From IDS-8 sp964607425 (GTDB lineage: Bacteria > Pseudomonadota > Gammaproteobacteria > Steroidobacterales > Woeseiaceae): 64,000 nucleotides of DNA. Positions within the stretch are counted from its first letter, which is position 1; each line of letters starts with the position of its first letter. The notes under the pieces were generated by a model. The model ran no database searches. It saw only the letters and a program-made list of their open reading frames with translations, and was not told where the DNA came from. This document shows positions 42,703-51,629 of the stretch, piece by piece. The stretch lies in assembly GCA_964607425.1 (NCBI GenBank), contig CAZSKQ010000008.1, positions 4,628 through 68,627 of the forward strand. The letters run 5' to 3'. Both the position numbers and the translations under genes were made by a program.

Positions 42703-43988
42703 CGCTCGTCCAGGATCATGAGGGCAACGATGTTCAGCGCGAGGATCGGCCAGATCTTCATCATCGGCCCCAGCGGATCCCGCCATAACTCGGGCAGCAG
42801 CAAGGTGCCGGTCACCATGTAGAAGATCGACAGCGCGATGCCGCCGTACAGCGCGCGCCGCGCGGTGGGGCGGTAGAGCATGCCGGCGCCGACGAGGATG
42901 TCCGCCAGCGCGCCGGCGACTACCCCGGGCGCGGCGAGGGCCGGCAGGCCGGAGGCGACCAGCAGCTCCGTGCCGATATCGAAGCCGGGACCGAGCGACA
43001 CGACCCCGGTGCCGAGCCAGAACAGTCCCAGCACGATGAAGATGACCGGCTTCATGAAATAAAGCCGCGCGAACCAGCGTTCCTGCGGCGAGGCCGGGCG
43101 GGTAGCGAGCGCGTGCGCAAGCGTTGCCGGCGCAATGCCGGTGAGTTCCTGCCAGCGGCCGGGGTCCCCCACCGCTCCCCGCACGATTTCCCGCTGCGCG
43201 TTGCGGCGCAGTGCCGGGCGCCAGCCGAGGCGGCCGGCAAAATCGCCGGCACGATACAAAAGCCTCGAGAGCCATCCCGGCAGATGCAGGTGCCGGGCCG
43301 GGCGCCAGCCCAGCCAGCGACGGTACGCCGCGACGACGTCCGCGAACGCCAGCCGCTCCGGGCCCGCCACTTCCATCGCCACCTTGCCGGGAGCGGCCCG
43401 GCGGAGAAAGAACATGATCGTCCACGTAAGGTCGTCGAGCTCTACGACCTGCAGCGGCCCGGTACCGGGCATGAGCGGCAGCACCGGCAGCGCCGCCAGG
43501 CCGCGGAGCAGCGCCCCCGCGCCCGATGCGCCGCTACCCAGCACGACCGAGGGCCTGAGCACCACCCAATCGAGGTCCGCCGCCATCAAGGCGGCGTCGC
43601 CGGCCGCCTTGCTTTCCGAAAACTCAGACAGTGCGCCGCGATCGACGCCGATCGCGGACAGGTGGATGAAGCGCCGGATCCGGCGCTCAACGCAGGCCTC
43701 GGCGAGCGCGGCGATGGCGGTGCAATGGACGTCCTGTGGCGATTGCAGCGGACCGGACTGGAGCACACCCGCGCAGTTCACGACCGCGTCGATGCCGTCG
43801 AGGTGCGGTTCCCAGTCGGAGAGATCGGTCGCACGGGCGATGTCGATCTCGACGACGTCCTCGACCCCCGCCGGCCGCGTGCCGCTGCCCGGGCGGATCG
43901 CCGCGACCACCGCGTGACCTTCCGCAATTGCCCTCGCGCACACTGCCGAACCGATCAGCCCGGTGGCGCCGAGGACCAGGACTCTCAC
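42699..43988 (-). CDS. SDR-type NAD(P)-binding protein fused to a DoxX-like membrane domain
   Basis: The 429-residue protein has an N-terminal atypical short-chain dehydrogenase domain (VLVLGATGLIGSAV, about 3-16, a GxxGxxG site; HLSAIGVDRGALSEFSESKAAGD in the active-site region, where the usual YxxxK is altered) and a C-terminal part with four membrane helices resembling DoxX-like proteins (KPVIFIVLGLFWLGTGVVSL). NmrA-like/NDUFA9-like SDRs of this kind often sense or bind NAD(P)H rather than catalyse. The GTG start at 43988 overlaps the upstream gene's stop by 4 nt. A 55-codon upstream extension is only the neighbouring gene read out of frame. Confidence 0.78.
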   Translation of the reverse strand: MRVLVLGATGLIGSAVCARAIAEGHAVVAAIRPGSGTRPAGVEDVVEIDIARATDLSDWEPHLDGIDAVVNCAGVLQSGPLQSPQDVHCTAIAALAEACVERRIRRFIHLSAIGVDRGALSEFSESKAAGDAALMAADLDWVVLRPSVVLGSGASGAGALLRGLAALPVLPLMPGTGPLQVVELDDLTWTIMFFLRRAAPGKVAMEVAGPERLAFADVVAAYRRWLGWRPARHLHLPGWLSRLLYRAGDFAGRLGWRPALRRNAQREIVRGAVGDPGRWQELTGIAPATLAHALATRPASPQERWFARLYFMKPVIFIVLGLFWLGTGVVSLGPGFDIGTELLVASGLPALAAPGVVAGALADILVGAGMLYRPTARRALYGGIALSIFYMVTGTLLLPELWRDPLGPMMKIWPILALNIVALMILDER

Positions 43989-45562
43989 GGGCGGCGGACC
44001 GCCCTGTCGCGTTCTGCCTGCGGCGGTGGCGGATCGGGCCGCGGCGGCTTGCGCTCGAGCGGCTGCAGCGCCGGCCCGCTCAGCACCTGGCCGTTCGTAT
44101 CGAAGCGCGAGCCGTGGCAGGGGCAGTCCCAGGTCCGGTCGACCGCGTTCCACCCGACGATGCAGCCGAGGTGCGTGCAGACGGCGGACAGTGCCTGCCC
44201 GATCTCCTCGCCGTCCTTGATAATCGCGAGCTGCTCGCCGTCGCGCTCGATGATGCCGCCTTCGCCGTCCGCTATGTCGCCCAGCGATTGGACCTGGCGC
44301 CGGAACAGGCGGTCGCCCGCCAGCCGCGCGCCGGCTTTCACGTTCTCCGTCACGAAGTCGGCCCCGCCCGCGAGCGGGCGCACGCGCGCGGCATCGAACA
44401 CCTCTGCGTCCTCGTTCTCGACGCCGAGCACCTTGTCCGCGATGATCCCCGCCGCCGCGGTCCCCTGCGTGATGCCCCAGGCGTTGAAGCCGACGGCCAC
44501 GTGCAGGTTCGGTTTCGATGAGGCGACCGGTCCGATGAACGGCAGCTCATCCATCGGGCGGAAATCTTCGTTCACCCACAGGTGTGACGGCCGCTCGATG
44601 CCGAACGCCCGGCGCAGGAATTCCCGCAGGTCGTCGAGCCTGGCCTCGAGTTCTTCCGCCACGCCGGTCTTGTACTCGCCGCCGACGGCGATGATGTAGC
44701 GGCGGCCGTCCCGTTCCGCCGTGCGGAAGGAATGCGTGGGCGAGCCGCTGCTGATGTACATGCCTTCGAATCGCGCCCTGTCCGGCAGCGCCGCCGCCGC
44801 CATCGGATGGGCAACGGGGAAGTTCTTCGCGAAATACAGGCCGTCGCCGATCACGGGCATCTGTGTCGCGACGATCACGTCACGGGCGGTCACAGTTACG
44901 TCGCCCGCGCATAGCCGACAGGGTTCGCCCTGTTCGATTGCGGTGACGCGGGTGTTCTCGAACAGCCTCCCTTTGTCGGCGACCGCGGCGGCGAGGCCCG
45001 TGAGGTAACGATACGGGTCGAACTGCGACTGGTCATCGAAGCGCAGCGCACCGGCAACGGGAAACGGCAAATCGATATCCCGCACGAAGGAAGCGGGCAG
45101 TCCGAGGCTGGCCGCCGCCTCCGCCTCCTCACGCAGTGCGGCGACCTGTTCTTCCCGTTCCGCGAAGACGAACGCCGGCAGGATATCCAGGCGGCAGTCC
45201 AGGCCGAGGGAATCGCACAAATTGCGAATGCGGCCGATCGCCCGCTCGTTGGCGGCTGCGTAGCGGCGCGCGCTGCTTTGGCCGATGCTGCCGATGAGGT
45301 CCTTGTAGCGTTTGCCGTGCTGCGAGGTGACCTTGGCTGTTGAGCGTCCGGTTGCCCCGCGCCCGACGCGGCGCGCCTCGAACACGGCAACCTTGCGTCC
45401 GGCGGCGAGCAGGAGGCAGGCGGCGGTGAGGCCGACGATCCCCGCGCCGGCGATCGCGACATCGACTTCGAGGTCGCCCTCGGGCGGGGGATAAGCCGCG
45501 CTATCCTGCCCGGCGGGGAACCAGAAAGGCTCGCGTTGTTCGAAAGCAGCGGAATTCGTCAT
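43985..45562 (-). CDS. FAD-dependent oxidoreductase with C-terminal Rieske domain
   Basis: The 525-residue protein has an N-terminal FAD-binding fold of the DadA/glycine-oxidase type (VAIAGAGIVGLTAACLL, about 34-50, and VFEARRVGRGATGRST) and a C-terminal Rieske [2Fe-2S] domain (Cys-Thr-His in CTHLGCIVGW, then CPCHGSRFD; about 460-490). Such fusions are found in many bacteria, and substrates are mostly unknown. It is the first gene of a three-gene, fully overlapping minus-strand operon with the SDR-DoxX and DUF2269 proteins. The start ATG (45562) has a GAGG ribosome site upstream; the tilS gene lies divergently 150 nt away. Confidence 0.87.
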   Translation of the reverse strand: MTNSAAFEQREPFWFPAGQDSAAYPPPEGDLEVDVAIAGAGIVGLTAACLLLAAGRKVAVFEARRVGRGATGRSTAKVTSQHGKRYKDLIGSIGQSSARRYAAANERAIGRIRNLCDSLGLDCRLDILPAFVFAEREEQVAALREEAEAAASLGLPASFVRDIDLPFPVAGALRFDDQSQFDPYRYLTGLAAAVADKGRLFENTRVTAIEQGEPCRLCAGDVTVTARDVIVATQMPVIGDGLYFAKNFPVAHPMAAAALPDRARFEGMYISSGSPTHSFRTAERDGRRYIIAVGGEYKTGVAEELEARLDDLREFLRRAFGIERPSHLWVNEDFRPMDELPFIGPVASSKPNLHVAVGFNAWGITQGTAAAGIIADKVLGVENEDAEVFDAARVRPLAGGADFVTENVKAGARLAGDRLFRRQVQSLGDIADGEGGIIERDGEQLAIIKDGEEIGQALSAVCTHLGCIVGWNAVDRTWDCPCHGSRFDTNGQVLSGPALQPLERKPPRPDPPPPQAERDRAVRRP

Positions 45563-45712
45563 GCGTGAGATCCTCGAGGCTCGTAGCGACAGGGATCCCG
45601 CGGTGCGCTGCAAGATGCGTGATTCCCCCGGGTATTCGTGTCGACAAGGTAACCGGCGCGTTGCAAGATGCAGCAATTTTCATGCCATGGAAGGCAGCGC
45701 TGGGGAGGCAGG

Positions 45713-47050
45713 GTGACACCGGACGATCTGATGCAGCGGCTGGAGCAGCTCGAGGGGGGCCGACAGCCGGCGCGCTACCTCGTCGCCTTCAGCGGCGGAC
45801 TGGACTCCACGGTGCTGCTGCACGCCCTGTGCCGGGCGAACGCGGGGCGGGGCCCGATCATCGTGGCCGTTCACGTCAACCACGGACTGCAGCCGGACGC
45901 GGCACGCTGGGAGTGGCATTGCGCCGAGTTCGCCGAGCGCCTCGGCGTGCTGTACGAGTCGCGCTCCATCGAGATCGCGCCGTTCGACCGCCGCGGCCTG
46001 GAGGCCGCCGCGCGCGAGCAGCGATACGGGGTGCTGGCGGCGCTCGTGCAGCCGGGAGATCACGTCCTCACCGCCCACCACGAGGAGGACCAGGCGGAAA
46101 CGCTGCTCCTGAACCTCATGCGCGGCAGCGGTTCCGCCGGGCTGGCCGGCATCGGCCCGGTGCAGCCTTTCGGCGAAGGGTTGCTGCTGCGGCCGCTGCT
46201 CGGGGTGCCGCGCCGGGAGCTCGAAGGGTACGCGGCGGCGCATGCGCTCGCCTGGTGCGAGGATCCCTCGAACATCGACACCCGTTTCGATCGCAATTTT
46301 TTGCGGCGGGAGATCCTGCCGGCGCTCCGCCGCCGCTGGCCCGCCGTGTCCGCGCGGCTCGCCCGCAGCGCCGAGCTGCTGGCGGAGGCGAACGCGCTGC
46401 AGGCCGAGCTCGCGGCGCTCGACCTGGCCGCGCTCGGCGGCGATCCGGCGCGCCTCGACAGCGACGCGCTGCGGCGCCTGTCGCCCGCGCGCCAGAAGAA
46501 CGTGCTGCGCTACGCCATCCGCCGGCTGGGGCTGCCGGCGGCGCCGGCGACCCGGCTGAAGCAGGCGGTGCGGGAGCTGCTGCCGGCACGCCCCGACGCG
46601 CAGCCGCTCGTACGCTGGCCGGGCGGGGAGCTCCGTCGCCATCGCCGCACGTTGTACATCCTGCCGCCCGTCGCGTACGAATTGCCCGCCGAAAGCCTGG
46701 TGCTGCCCGCCGACGGCCGGCCGCTGCCGCTGGGCGGTGCGCTCGGCAGCCTGCGGCTCGAGCGCGCGGGGACGGAGACGGATGGTATCGACCCGCAGCT
46801 CGTCGGCGACGGATTGCAGGTGCGGTTTCGCGCCGGCGGTGAAGTGCTGCGCCCCGCCGGCCGCGCGCACACGCAGCGCGTAAAGAAGCTGCTGCAGGAG
46901 CGCGGAGTGGTGCCGTGGATGCGGGAATTCGTGCCGCTCGTGTACGCGGGCGGGAAGCTCGTCGCGGTGGCCGATTTGTGGGTGGCGGAGGGAGCGCTGC
47001 GCCCCGGAGGTTACGTGGTGCGCTGGAGCGGCAGGCCGGCGCTTTTTTAG
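45713..47050 (+). CDS. tilS: tRNA(Ile)-lysidine synthase
   Basis: TilS changes C34 of tRNA-Ile(CAU) to lysidine so that it reads AUA and is charged with isoleucine. The 445-residue enzyme has the PP-loop SGGLDSTVLLHAL (about 26-38), HHEEDQAETLLLNLMRGS, and the C-terminal tRNA-binding domains (length in E. coli 432). The start is GTG 45713, preceded by GGGGAGG. It normally follows accA; here a redox cassette separates them. Alternative in-frame ATG starts would remove the beginning of the domain. Confidence 0.94.
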   Translation: MTPDDLMQRLEQLEGGRQPARYLVAFSGGLDSTVLLHALCRANAGRGPIIVAVHVNHGLQPDAARWEWHCAEFAERLGVLYESRSIEIAPFDRRGLEAAAREQRYGVLAALVQPGDHVLTAHHEEDQAETLLLNLMRGSGSAGLAGIGPVQPFGEGLLLRPLLGVPRRELEGYAAAHALAWCEDPSNIDTRFDRNFLRREILPALRRRWPAVSARLARSAELLAEANALQAELAALDLAALGGDPARLDSDALRRLSPARQKNVLRYAIRRLGLPAAPATRLKQAVRELLPARPDAQPLVRWPGGELRRHRRTLYILPPVAYELPAESLVLPADGRPLPLGGALGSLRLERAGTETDGIDPQLVGDGLQVRFRAGGEVLRPAGRAHTQRVKKLLQERGVVPWMREFVPLVYAGGKLVAVADLWVAEGALRPGGYVVRWSGRPALF

Positions 47051-47149
47051 CATGCTTGTCGCCGGTCGGGCGAGGTCTCGGGGGTGCACAATTCCCGCGG
47101 GAGCCCGTCTAACGGGGGGGCGACAGCGGTGGCCGTTACCAGCATCGCA

Positions 47150-47178
47150 TTGTTTGTGCAGGGTCGATCTGATAACTT
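47150..47178 (+). promoter_or_regulatory. Possible pyrG promoter
   Basis: TTGTTT (47150-47155) lies 17 nt before a weak TAACTT (47173-47178), within TGATAACTT. If real, transcription would start near 47185, upstream of the terminator-like hairpin at 47218-47280. Confidence 0.3.
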
Positions 47179-47217
47179 GTAACGCCGTCTTTCATTCAAT
47201 CGACGGGACCGTCAACG

Positions 47218-47280
47218 GGTTGGAGGAAAGTCACGCGGGCGCGATGCGCGCGGCTGGGACTTTCTGCTCCAACCTTTTTT
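47218..47280 (+). terminator. Intrinsic terminator/attenuator in the pyrG leader
   Basis: The left arm GGTTGGAGGAAAGTC (47218-47232) pairs with GACTTTC-TG-CTCCAACC (47258-47274), a 15-bp stem with a 2-nt bulge, followed at once by TTTTTT (47275-47280). The 25-nt loop is itself GC-rich and can form an inner stem. It ends 31 nt before the pyrG start codon, so it either terminates tilS transcripts or attenuates pyrG. Confidence 0.8.
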
Positions 47281-47311
47281 ATTGCGGTGACGGTCGCGAG
47301 GGCACGGGTAC

Positions 47312-48958
47312 ATGACAGCGTACGTATTCATCACTGGCGGCGTGGTGTCCTCCCTCGGCAAGGGCATCACCTCGGCCTGCCTGGGCGCGATCCTGGAGTC
47401 GCGCGGCCTCTCGATCAGCATGATCAAGCTGGATCCTTACATCAACGTGGATCCCGGCACCATGAGCCCGTTCCAGCACGGCGAGGTGTTCGTCACCCAC
47501 GACGGTACCGAGGCGGATCTCGACCTCGGTCACTACGAACGTTTTGTGCGTACCACCACCGGCCGCAACAGCAACTTTACGACCGGGCGCATCTACGAGA
47601 CCGTGATCGCGAAGGAGCGGCGGGGCGATTACCTCGGCGCCACGGTCCAGGTGATCCCGCACATCACGGACGAGATCAAGGACAGCGTGCGCCGCGGCGC
47701 GGGCGCGGCCGACATCTGCCTGGTCGAGATAGGCGGCACGGTGGGCGACATTGAATCCCTGCCGTTTCTCGAGGCTATCCGCCAGATGGGTGTCGAGCTC
47801 GGCCACGACCGGGTCGTCTATGTGCACCTGACGCTGGTGCCCTACATTGCGTCGTCCCAGGAAATCAAGACGAAGCCGACCCAGCATTCCGTCAAGGAGC
47901 TGCGTTCAATCGGTATCCAGCCGGACATCCTGGTCTGCCGCTCCGAGCAGGAACTGCCGCCCGAGCAGCGCCGCAAAATCGCGCTGTTCACCAACGTGCA
48001 GGAAAGGGCCGTCATCTCGGCAATAGATGTCGACGATTTGTACAAAATCCCGGCAATCATGCACGCACAGGGACTTGACGACATCGTGGCGGCACAGCTT
48101 GGGCTGGACCTGCCGCCGGCGGACTTGAGCGAATGGAAGGCGGTGGTCGCGGCGAAGCAGAACCCGGATTTCGAGGTCGACATCGCGCTGGTCGGCAAGT
48201 ACGTCGATTTTCGCGATTCCTACATCTCCCTGTCCGAGGCGCTGCTGCACGGCGGCATTCACACCCGCACGCGCGTCAACATCCATTACATCGAGTCGCA
48301 GGACGTGGAAACGAAGGGCGTGGATTGCCTCCGCGGCATGGACGGCATCGTCGTTCCGGGCGGCTTCGGCGATCGCGGCACGGAAGGCAAGGTCCTGGCC
48401 GTGCGCTACGCGCGCGAAAACGGCATCCCGTATCTCGGCATATGCCTCGGGCTGCAGGTTGCCGTAATCGAGTTCGCGCGCCACGTGGCCGGTCTCGAGG
48501 GTGCGGGCAGCACCGAGTTCGACCCGAACGCGGCTCACCCCGTCATTGCGCTGATTACCGAATGGCAGACCGGCGAGGGCGCGGTGGAAGAGCGCGACGA
48601 AGATTCCGACCTCGGCGGCACGATGCGCCTCGGCGCGCAGAAGGTGCTGCTGGCCGAGGGCTCGCTGGCGGCGGCGGTCTACGGCAAGCGCGAGATCGAA
48701 GAGCGGCACCGGCACCGTTACGAGGTCAACAACAATTACCGCGAGCGCCTGGCGAAGGCGGGCCTGCGCTTCTCGGGGGTCTCCGTGGACGACCTGGTGG
48801 AAGTCATCGAGCTTCCCGATCATCCCTGGTTCATCGCCAGCCAGTTTCACCCCGAGTTCACGTCGAACCCCCGCGACGGTCATCCGCTGTTCAAGGGGTT
48901 CATCACGGCGGCGCGCAAGCACCGCGGGGGAGAGTTGCCGAAGGTCGCCGAGGCATGA
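47312..48958 (+). CDS. pyrG: CTP synthase
   Basis: PyrG makes CTP from UTP and glutamine. The 548-residue protein (E. coli 545) has the amidoligase domain (FITGGVVSSLGKGITSA, the ATP-binding start, and SPFQHGEVFVTHDGTE) and the class I glutamine amidotransferase domain with nucleophile Cys in GICLGLQ and the His-x-Glu in QFHPEF. It overlaps kdsA by 4 nt and is preceded by a strong terminator-like leader hairpin, so transcription may be attenuated. Confidence 0.97.
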   Translation: MTAYVFITGGVVSSLGKGITSACLGAILESRGLSISMIKLDPYINVDPGTMSPFQHGEVFVTHDGTEADLDLGHYERFVRTTTGRNSNFTTGRIYETVIAKERRGDYLGATVQVIPHITDEIKDSVRRGAGAADICLVEIGGTVGDIESLPFLEAIRQMGVELGHDRVVYVHLTLVPYIASSQEIKTKPTQHSVKELRSIGIQPDILVCRSEQELPPEQRRKIALFTNVQERAVISAIDVDDLYKIPAIMHAQGLDDIVAAQLGLDLPPADLSEWKAVVAAKQNPDFEVDIALVGKYVDFRDSYISLSEALLHGGIHTRTRVNIHYIESQDVETKGVDCLRGMDGIVVPGGFGDRGTEGKVLAVRYARENGIPYLGICLGLQVAVIEFARHVAGLEGAGSTEFDPNAAHPVIALITEWQTGEGAVEERDEDSDLGGTMRLGAQKVLLAEGSLAAAVYGKREIEERHRHRYEVNNNYRERLAKAGLRFSGVSVDDLVEVIELPDHPWFIASQFHPEFTSNPRDGHPLFKGFITAARKHRGGELPKVAEA

Positions 48959-49800
48959 AGCTCTGCGGCTTCGACGCGGCCGCCGACCGCCCGCTGTTCC
49001 TGATCGCCGGCACCTGCGTGGTCGAAAGCCAGGCGCTGGCGCTGGACACGGCAGGCAGGCTGCAGGAGATGACCGCCCGCCTCGGCATTCCGTTCATTTA
49101 CAAATCGTCGTTCGACAAGGCGAATCGCAGTTCCCGCGACAGCTTCCGCGGACCCGGGATGGAGGAGGGTTTGCGGATCCTGGGCGAGGTCCGCAAGCAG
49201 GTCGGCGTGCCGGTGCTGACGGACGTGCACGAGGACACGCCGATGGACGAGGTGGCCTCGGTTGTCGACGTGCTGCAGACACCGGCGTTCCTGTGCCGGC
49301 AGACGAATTTCATCCTGCGCGTGGCAGCCGCCGGCCGGCCCGTGAACATCAAGAAGGGCCAGTTCCTGTCGCCGTGGGAAATGCAGAACGTGGTCGACAA
49401 GGCGAAATCGACCGGCAACGACGCCATCATGGTCTGCGAGCGCGGTTTTTCCTTCGGCTACAACAACCTGGTCGCCGATATGCGCAGCCTCGCGGTGATG
49501 CGCGGCACGGGCTGCCCGGTCGTGTTCGACGCCACGCATTCGGTGCAACTGCCGGGCGGCCGCGGCACCGCCTCCGGCGGGCAGCGCGAGTTCATTCCGG
49601 TGCTGGCGCGCGCGGCCGTGGCGGCGGGGGTCGCCGGGCTGTTCATGGAGACGCACCCGGACCCGGAGCGGGCCTTGAGCGACGGCCCGAACGCCTGGCC
49701 GCTCGATCGCATGGCCGAGTTGCTCGAGACCCTGCAGGAAATCGATGCCGGCGTGAAAAGGGCCGGCTTCCAGGAAGCGGAGTACGGCCTTGGCGCCTGA
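48955..49800 (+). CDS. kdsA: 3-deoxy-8-phosphooctulonate synthase
   Basis: KdsA condenses phosphoenolpyruvate with arabinose 5-phosphate to make KDO 8-phosphate for the LPS inner core. The 281-residue protein has the family segments FIAGTCVVES, IPFIYKSSFDKANRSS, NIKKGQFLSPW and FDATHSVQLPGG. The ATG at 48955 overlaps the pyrG stop (ATGA); a longer frame upstream is pyrG read out of frame. Order pyrG-kdsA-eno is typical of pseudomonads and xanthomonads. Confidence 0.97.
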   Translation: MKLCGFDAAADRPLFLIAGTCVVESQALALDTAGRLQEMTARLGIPFIYKSSFDKANRSSRDSFRGPGMEEGLRILGEVRKQVGVPVLTDVHEDTPMDEVASVVDVLQTPAFLCRQTNFILRVAAAGRPVNIKKGQFLSPWEMQNVVDKAKSTGNDAIMVCERGFSFGYNNLVADMRSLAVMRGTGCPVVFDATHSVQLPGGRGTASGGQREFIPVLARAAVAAGVAGLFMETHPDPERALSDGPNAWPLDRMAELLETLQEIDAGVKRAGFQEAEYGLGA

Positions 49801-49822
49801 ACCGAACCCCGCGCAGTTTGCG

Positions 49823-49893
49823 GCAGGAGCCCGCATCGCGGGCGATGCCACGTCGCGTCGGGTAGCATCGCCCGCAATGCGGGCTCCTACAGC
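49823..49893. repeat. Perfect REP-like inverted pair between kdsA and eno
   Basis: GCAGGAGCCCGCATCGCGGG begins at 49823 and continues GCGATGCC; its mirror (GCATCGCCCGCAATGCGGGC, then TCCTAC) ends at 49890. Both halves are GCCCGC-N3-GCGGGC palindromes, and together they make a long cruciform. The element fills the 114-nt gap between the genes and leaves only 22 nt before eno. Confidence 0.8.
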
Positions 49894-49914
49894 CCAACAT
49901 CGGACCTTTACCAG

Positions 49915-51204
49915 ATGATCGCGATTACACACCTCCACGGCCGCGAAATCCTCGATTCCCGCGGCAATCCCACGGTAGAAGCCGAGGTGCGGCTCGACGA
50001 CGGCAGCTTCGGCCGCGCCGGCGTGCCCTCGGGCGCCTCCACCGGCACGCGCGAAGCGGTCGAATTGCGCGACGGCGACCGGGCCCGCTATCTCGGCAAG
50101 GGTACGCTGCAGGCGGTCGCGAACGTCAACGGCGTGCTGCGCGAGTCGCTGGTGGGTGAACGTTTCGCCGACCAGCGCGCACTGGACGAGAAGCTCATCG
50201 CGCTGGACGGTTCGGAGAACAAGCAGGCGCTGGGCGCGAACGCGCTGCTGGCGGTGTCGCTCGCGGCCGCGAAAGCCGCGGCGGTGTCCGCGGGCGTGCC
50301 GCTCTTCCGGCATCTCGGCAGCGATACGACGCTGCCGGTGCCGATGATGAACATCATCAACGGCGGTGCACACGCCGACAACAACATCGACGTGCAGGAG
50401 TTCATGATCCTGCCGGTCGGCGCACCGAATTTCACGGAAGCGTTGCGCTACGGCGCCGAGGTATTCCACGCGCTGAAGAGCGTGTTGAAGGGCCGCGGCC
50501 TCAACACGGCCGTCGGCGACGAGGGCGGCTTTGCCCCGGACCTGCCGTCGAACCGCGCCGCACTCGACACGATCGTCGAAGCGATCGGCAAAGCGGGTTT
50601 CAAGGCCGGCGGCGACATCTGGCTCGGGCTGGATGTTGCGAGCTCCGAGTTTTACGAGGATGGCCGCTATCGCCTGGCCTCGGAAGGGCGCGAGTTCGAC
50701 GCGGCCGGGTTCGCGGACTACCTTGCCGGGCTGGTCGAGGCCTACCCGATCATCAGCATCGAAGACGGGATGAGCGAGGGCGACTGGGACGGCTGGCGGC
50801 TGCTGACGGAGCGGCTGGGAGCGCGGGTCCAGCTCGTCGGCGACGACCTGTTCGTTACCAACACCCGGATCCTGGCTCGCGGCATTGAGCAGAAGATCGC
50901 GAATTCAATCTTGATAAAACCCAATCAGATCGGTACCTTAACGGAAACTCTTGAGGCCATTACTATGGCGGTGACGGCAGGATTCAGCGCGGTTGTATCG
51001 CACCGTTCCGGTGAGACCTGCGACAGCACGATCGCCGATATCGCGGTAGGGACGAGCGCCACCCAGATCAAGACGGGTTCGCTGTCGCGCTCCGACCGCA
51101 TCGCGAAGTACAACCAGCTCCTGCGCATCGAAGAGGAACTGGGGACCAGCGCCCGTTATGCGGGGCAGAATGCGTTTTCGGTACCGCTTCGCGGCGCCGC
51201 GTGA
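49915..51204 (+). CDS. eno: Enolase
   Basis: Enolase interconverts 2-phosphoglycerate and phosphoenolpyruvate and is part of the RNA degradosome in many gammaproteobacteria. The 429-residue protein (E. coli 432) has REILDSRGNPTVEAEV at the start, GDEGGFAPDL, the metal ligands (GLDVASSEF, SIEDGMSEGDW, LVGDDLFVTN) and catalytic Lys in NSILIKPNQIGT. Its last codon region overlaps the ftsB start by 4 nt. Confidence 0.98.
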   Translation: MIAITHLHGREILDSRGNPTVEAEVRLDDGSFGRAGVPSGASTGTREAVELRDGDRARYLGKGTLQAVANVNGVLRESLVGERFADQRALDEKLIALDGSENKQALGANALLAVSLAAAKAAAVSAGVPLFRHLGSDTTLPVPMMNIINGGAHADNNIDVQEFMILPVGAPNFTEALRYGAEVFHALKSVLKGRGLNTAVGDEGGFAPDLPSNRAALDTIVEAIGKAGFKAGGDIWLGLDVASSEFYEDGRYRLASEGREFDAAGFADYLAGLVEAYPIISIEDGMSEGDWDGWRLLTERLGARVQLVGDDLFVTNTRILARGIEQKIANSILIKPNQIGTLTETLEAITMAVTAGFSAVVSHRSGETCDSTIADIAVGTSATQIKTGSLSRSDRIAKYNQLLRIEEELGTSARYAGQNAFSVPLRGAA

Positions 51205-51518
51205 CGCGAAAACCGGAGCGGAGCTCGCCGTTGATCGATTTGCGCTGGACCATCGCACTCCTGGCCATCGCCGCGCTCACGATGCAGGTGGAGCTCTGGT
51301 TTGCTGACGATGGCTATCGCAAGACCCGCGATCTCAGGTACGCGGTCGCGGAGCAGCGGGCCGAGAACGAAGACTTGAGAGCACGCAACGCGGCGCTCGA
51401 TGCCGAGGTGATCAACCTCAAAAACGGCCTGGAAGCCGCCGAAGAGCGCGCCCGCACCGATCTCGGCCTGATCGGCGAAACCGAGACCTTCTACCAGGTC
51501 GTACCCGCCGCCGATTGA
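51201..51518 (+). CDS. ftsB: Cell division protein FtsB
   Basis: FtsB is a small bitopic inner-membrane protein that joins FtsL and FtsQ at the septum. The 105-residue product has a short cytoplasmic start, one membrane helix (about 13-30; WTIALLAIAALTMQVELWF) and a periplasmic coiled-coil (about 40-75), ending with the family-typical RTDLGLIGETETFYQVV. The start is GTG 51201, overlapping eno. The genes that usually follow, ispD and ispF, are not here. Confidence 0.93.
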   Translation: MTRKPERSSPLIDLRWTIALLAIAALTMQVELWFADDGYRKTRDLRYAVAEQRAENEDLRARNAALDAEVINLKNGLEAAEERARTDLGLIGETETFYQVVPAAD

Positions 51519-51528
51519 CCTCCCCCGG

Positions 51529-51629
51529 CTGTAGGAGCGCGCACTGCGCGCGATGCCACCATCCGATGATATTGCCGGATGGACGCATATCGCCCGGCCG
51601 CCGTGGCATCGCAATGCGCACTCCTACGC
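51529..51629. repeat. REP-like inverted pair between ftsB and smr
   Basis: A forward element (TGTAGGAGCGCGCACTGCGC, from 51530) and an inverted partner ending CGCACTCCTACG (to 51629) bracket about 50 nt that include a second inverted repeat (CATCCGATGATATTGCCGGATG). The inverted partner contains the TAG stop codon of the minus-strand smr gene. Confidence 0.75.

Noticed and set aside
42699..44153. A longer start for the SDR-DoxX gene inside the FAD-Rieske gene
   Set aside because: The extra 55 codons are low-complexity out-of-frame sequence; the GTG at 43988 directly precedes the nucleotide-binding motif and overlaps the upstream stop.
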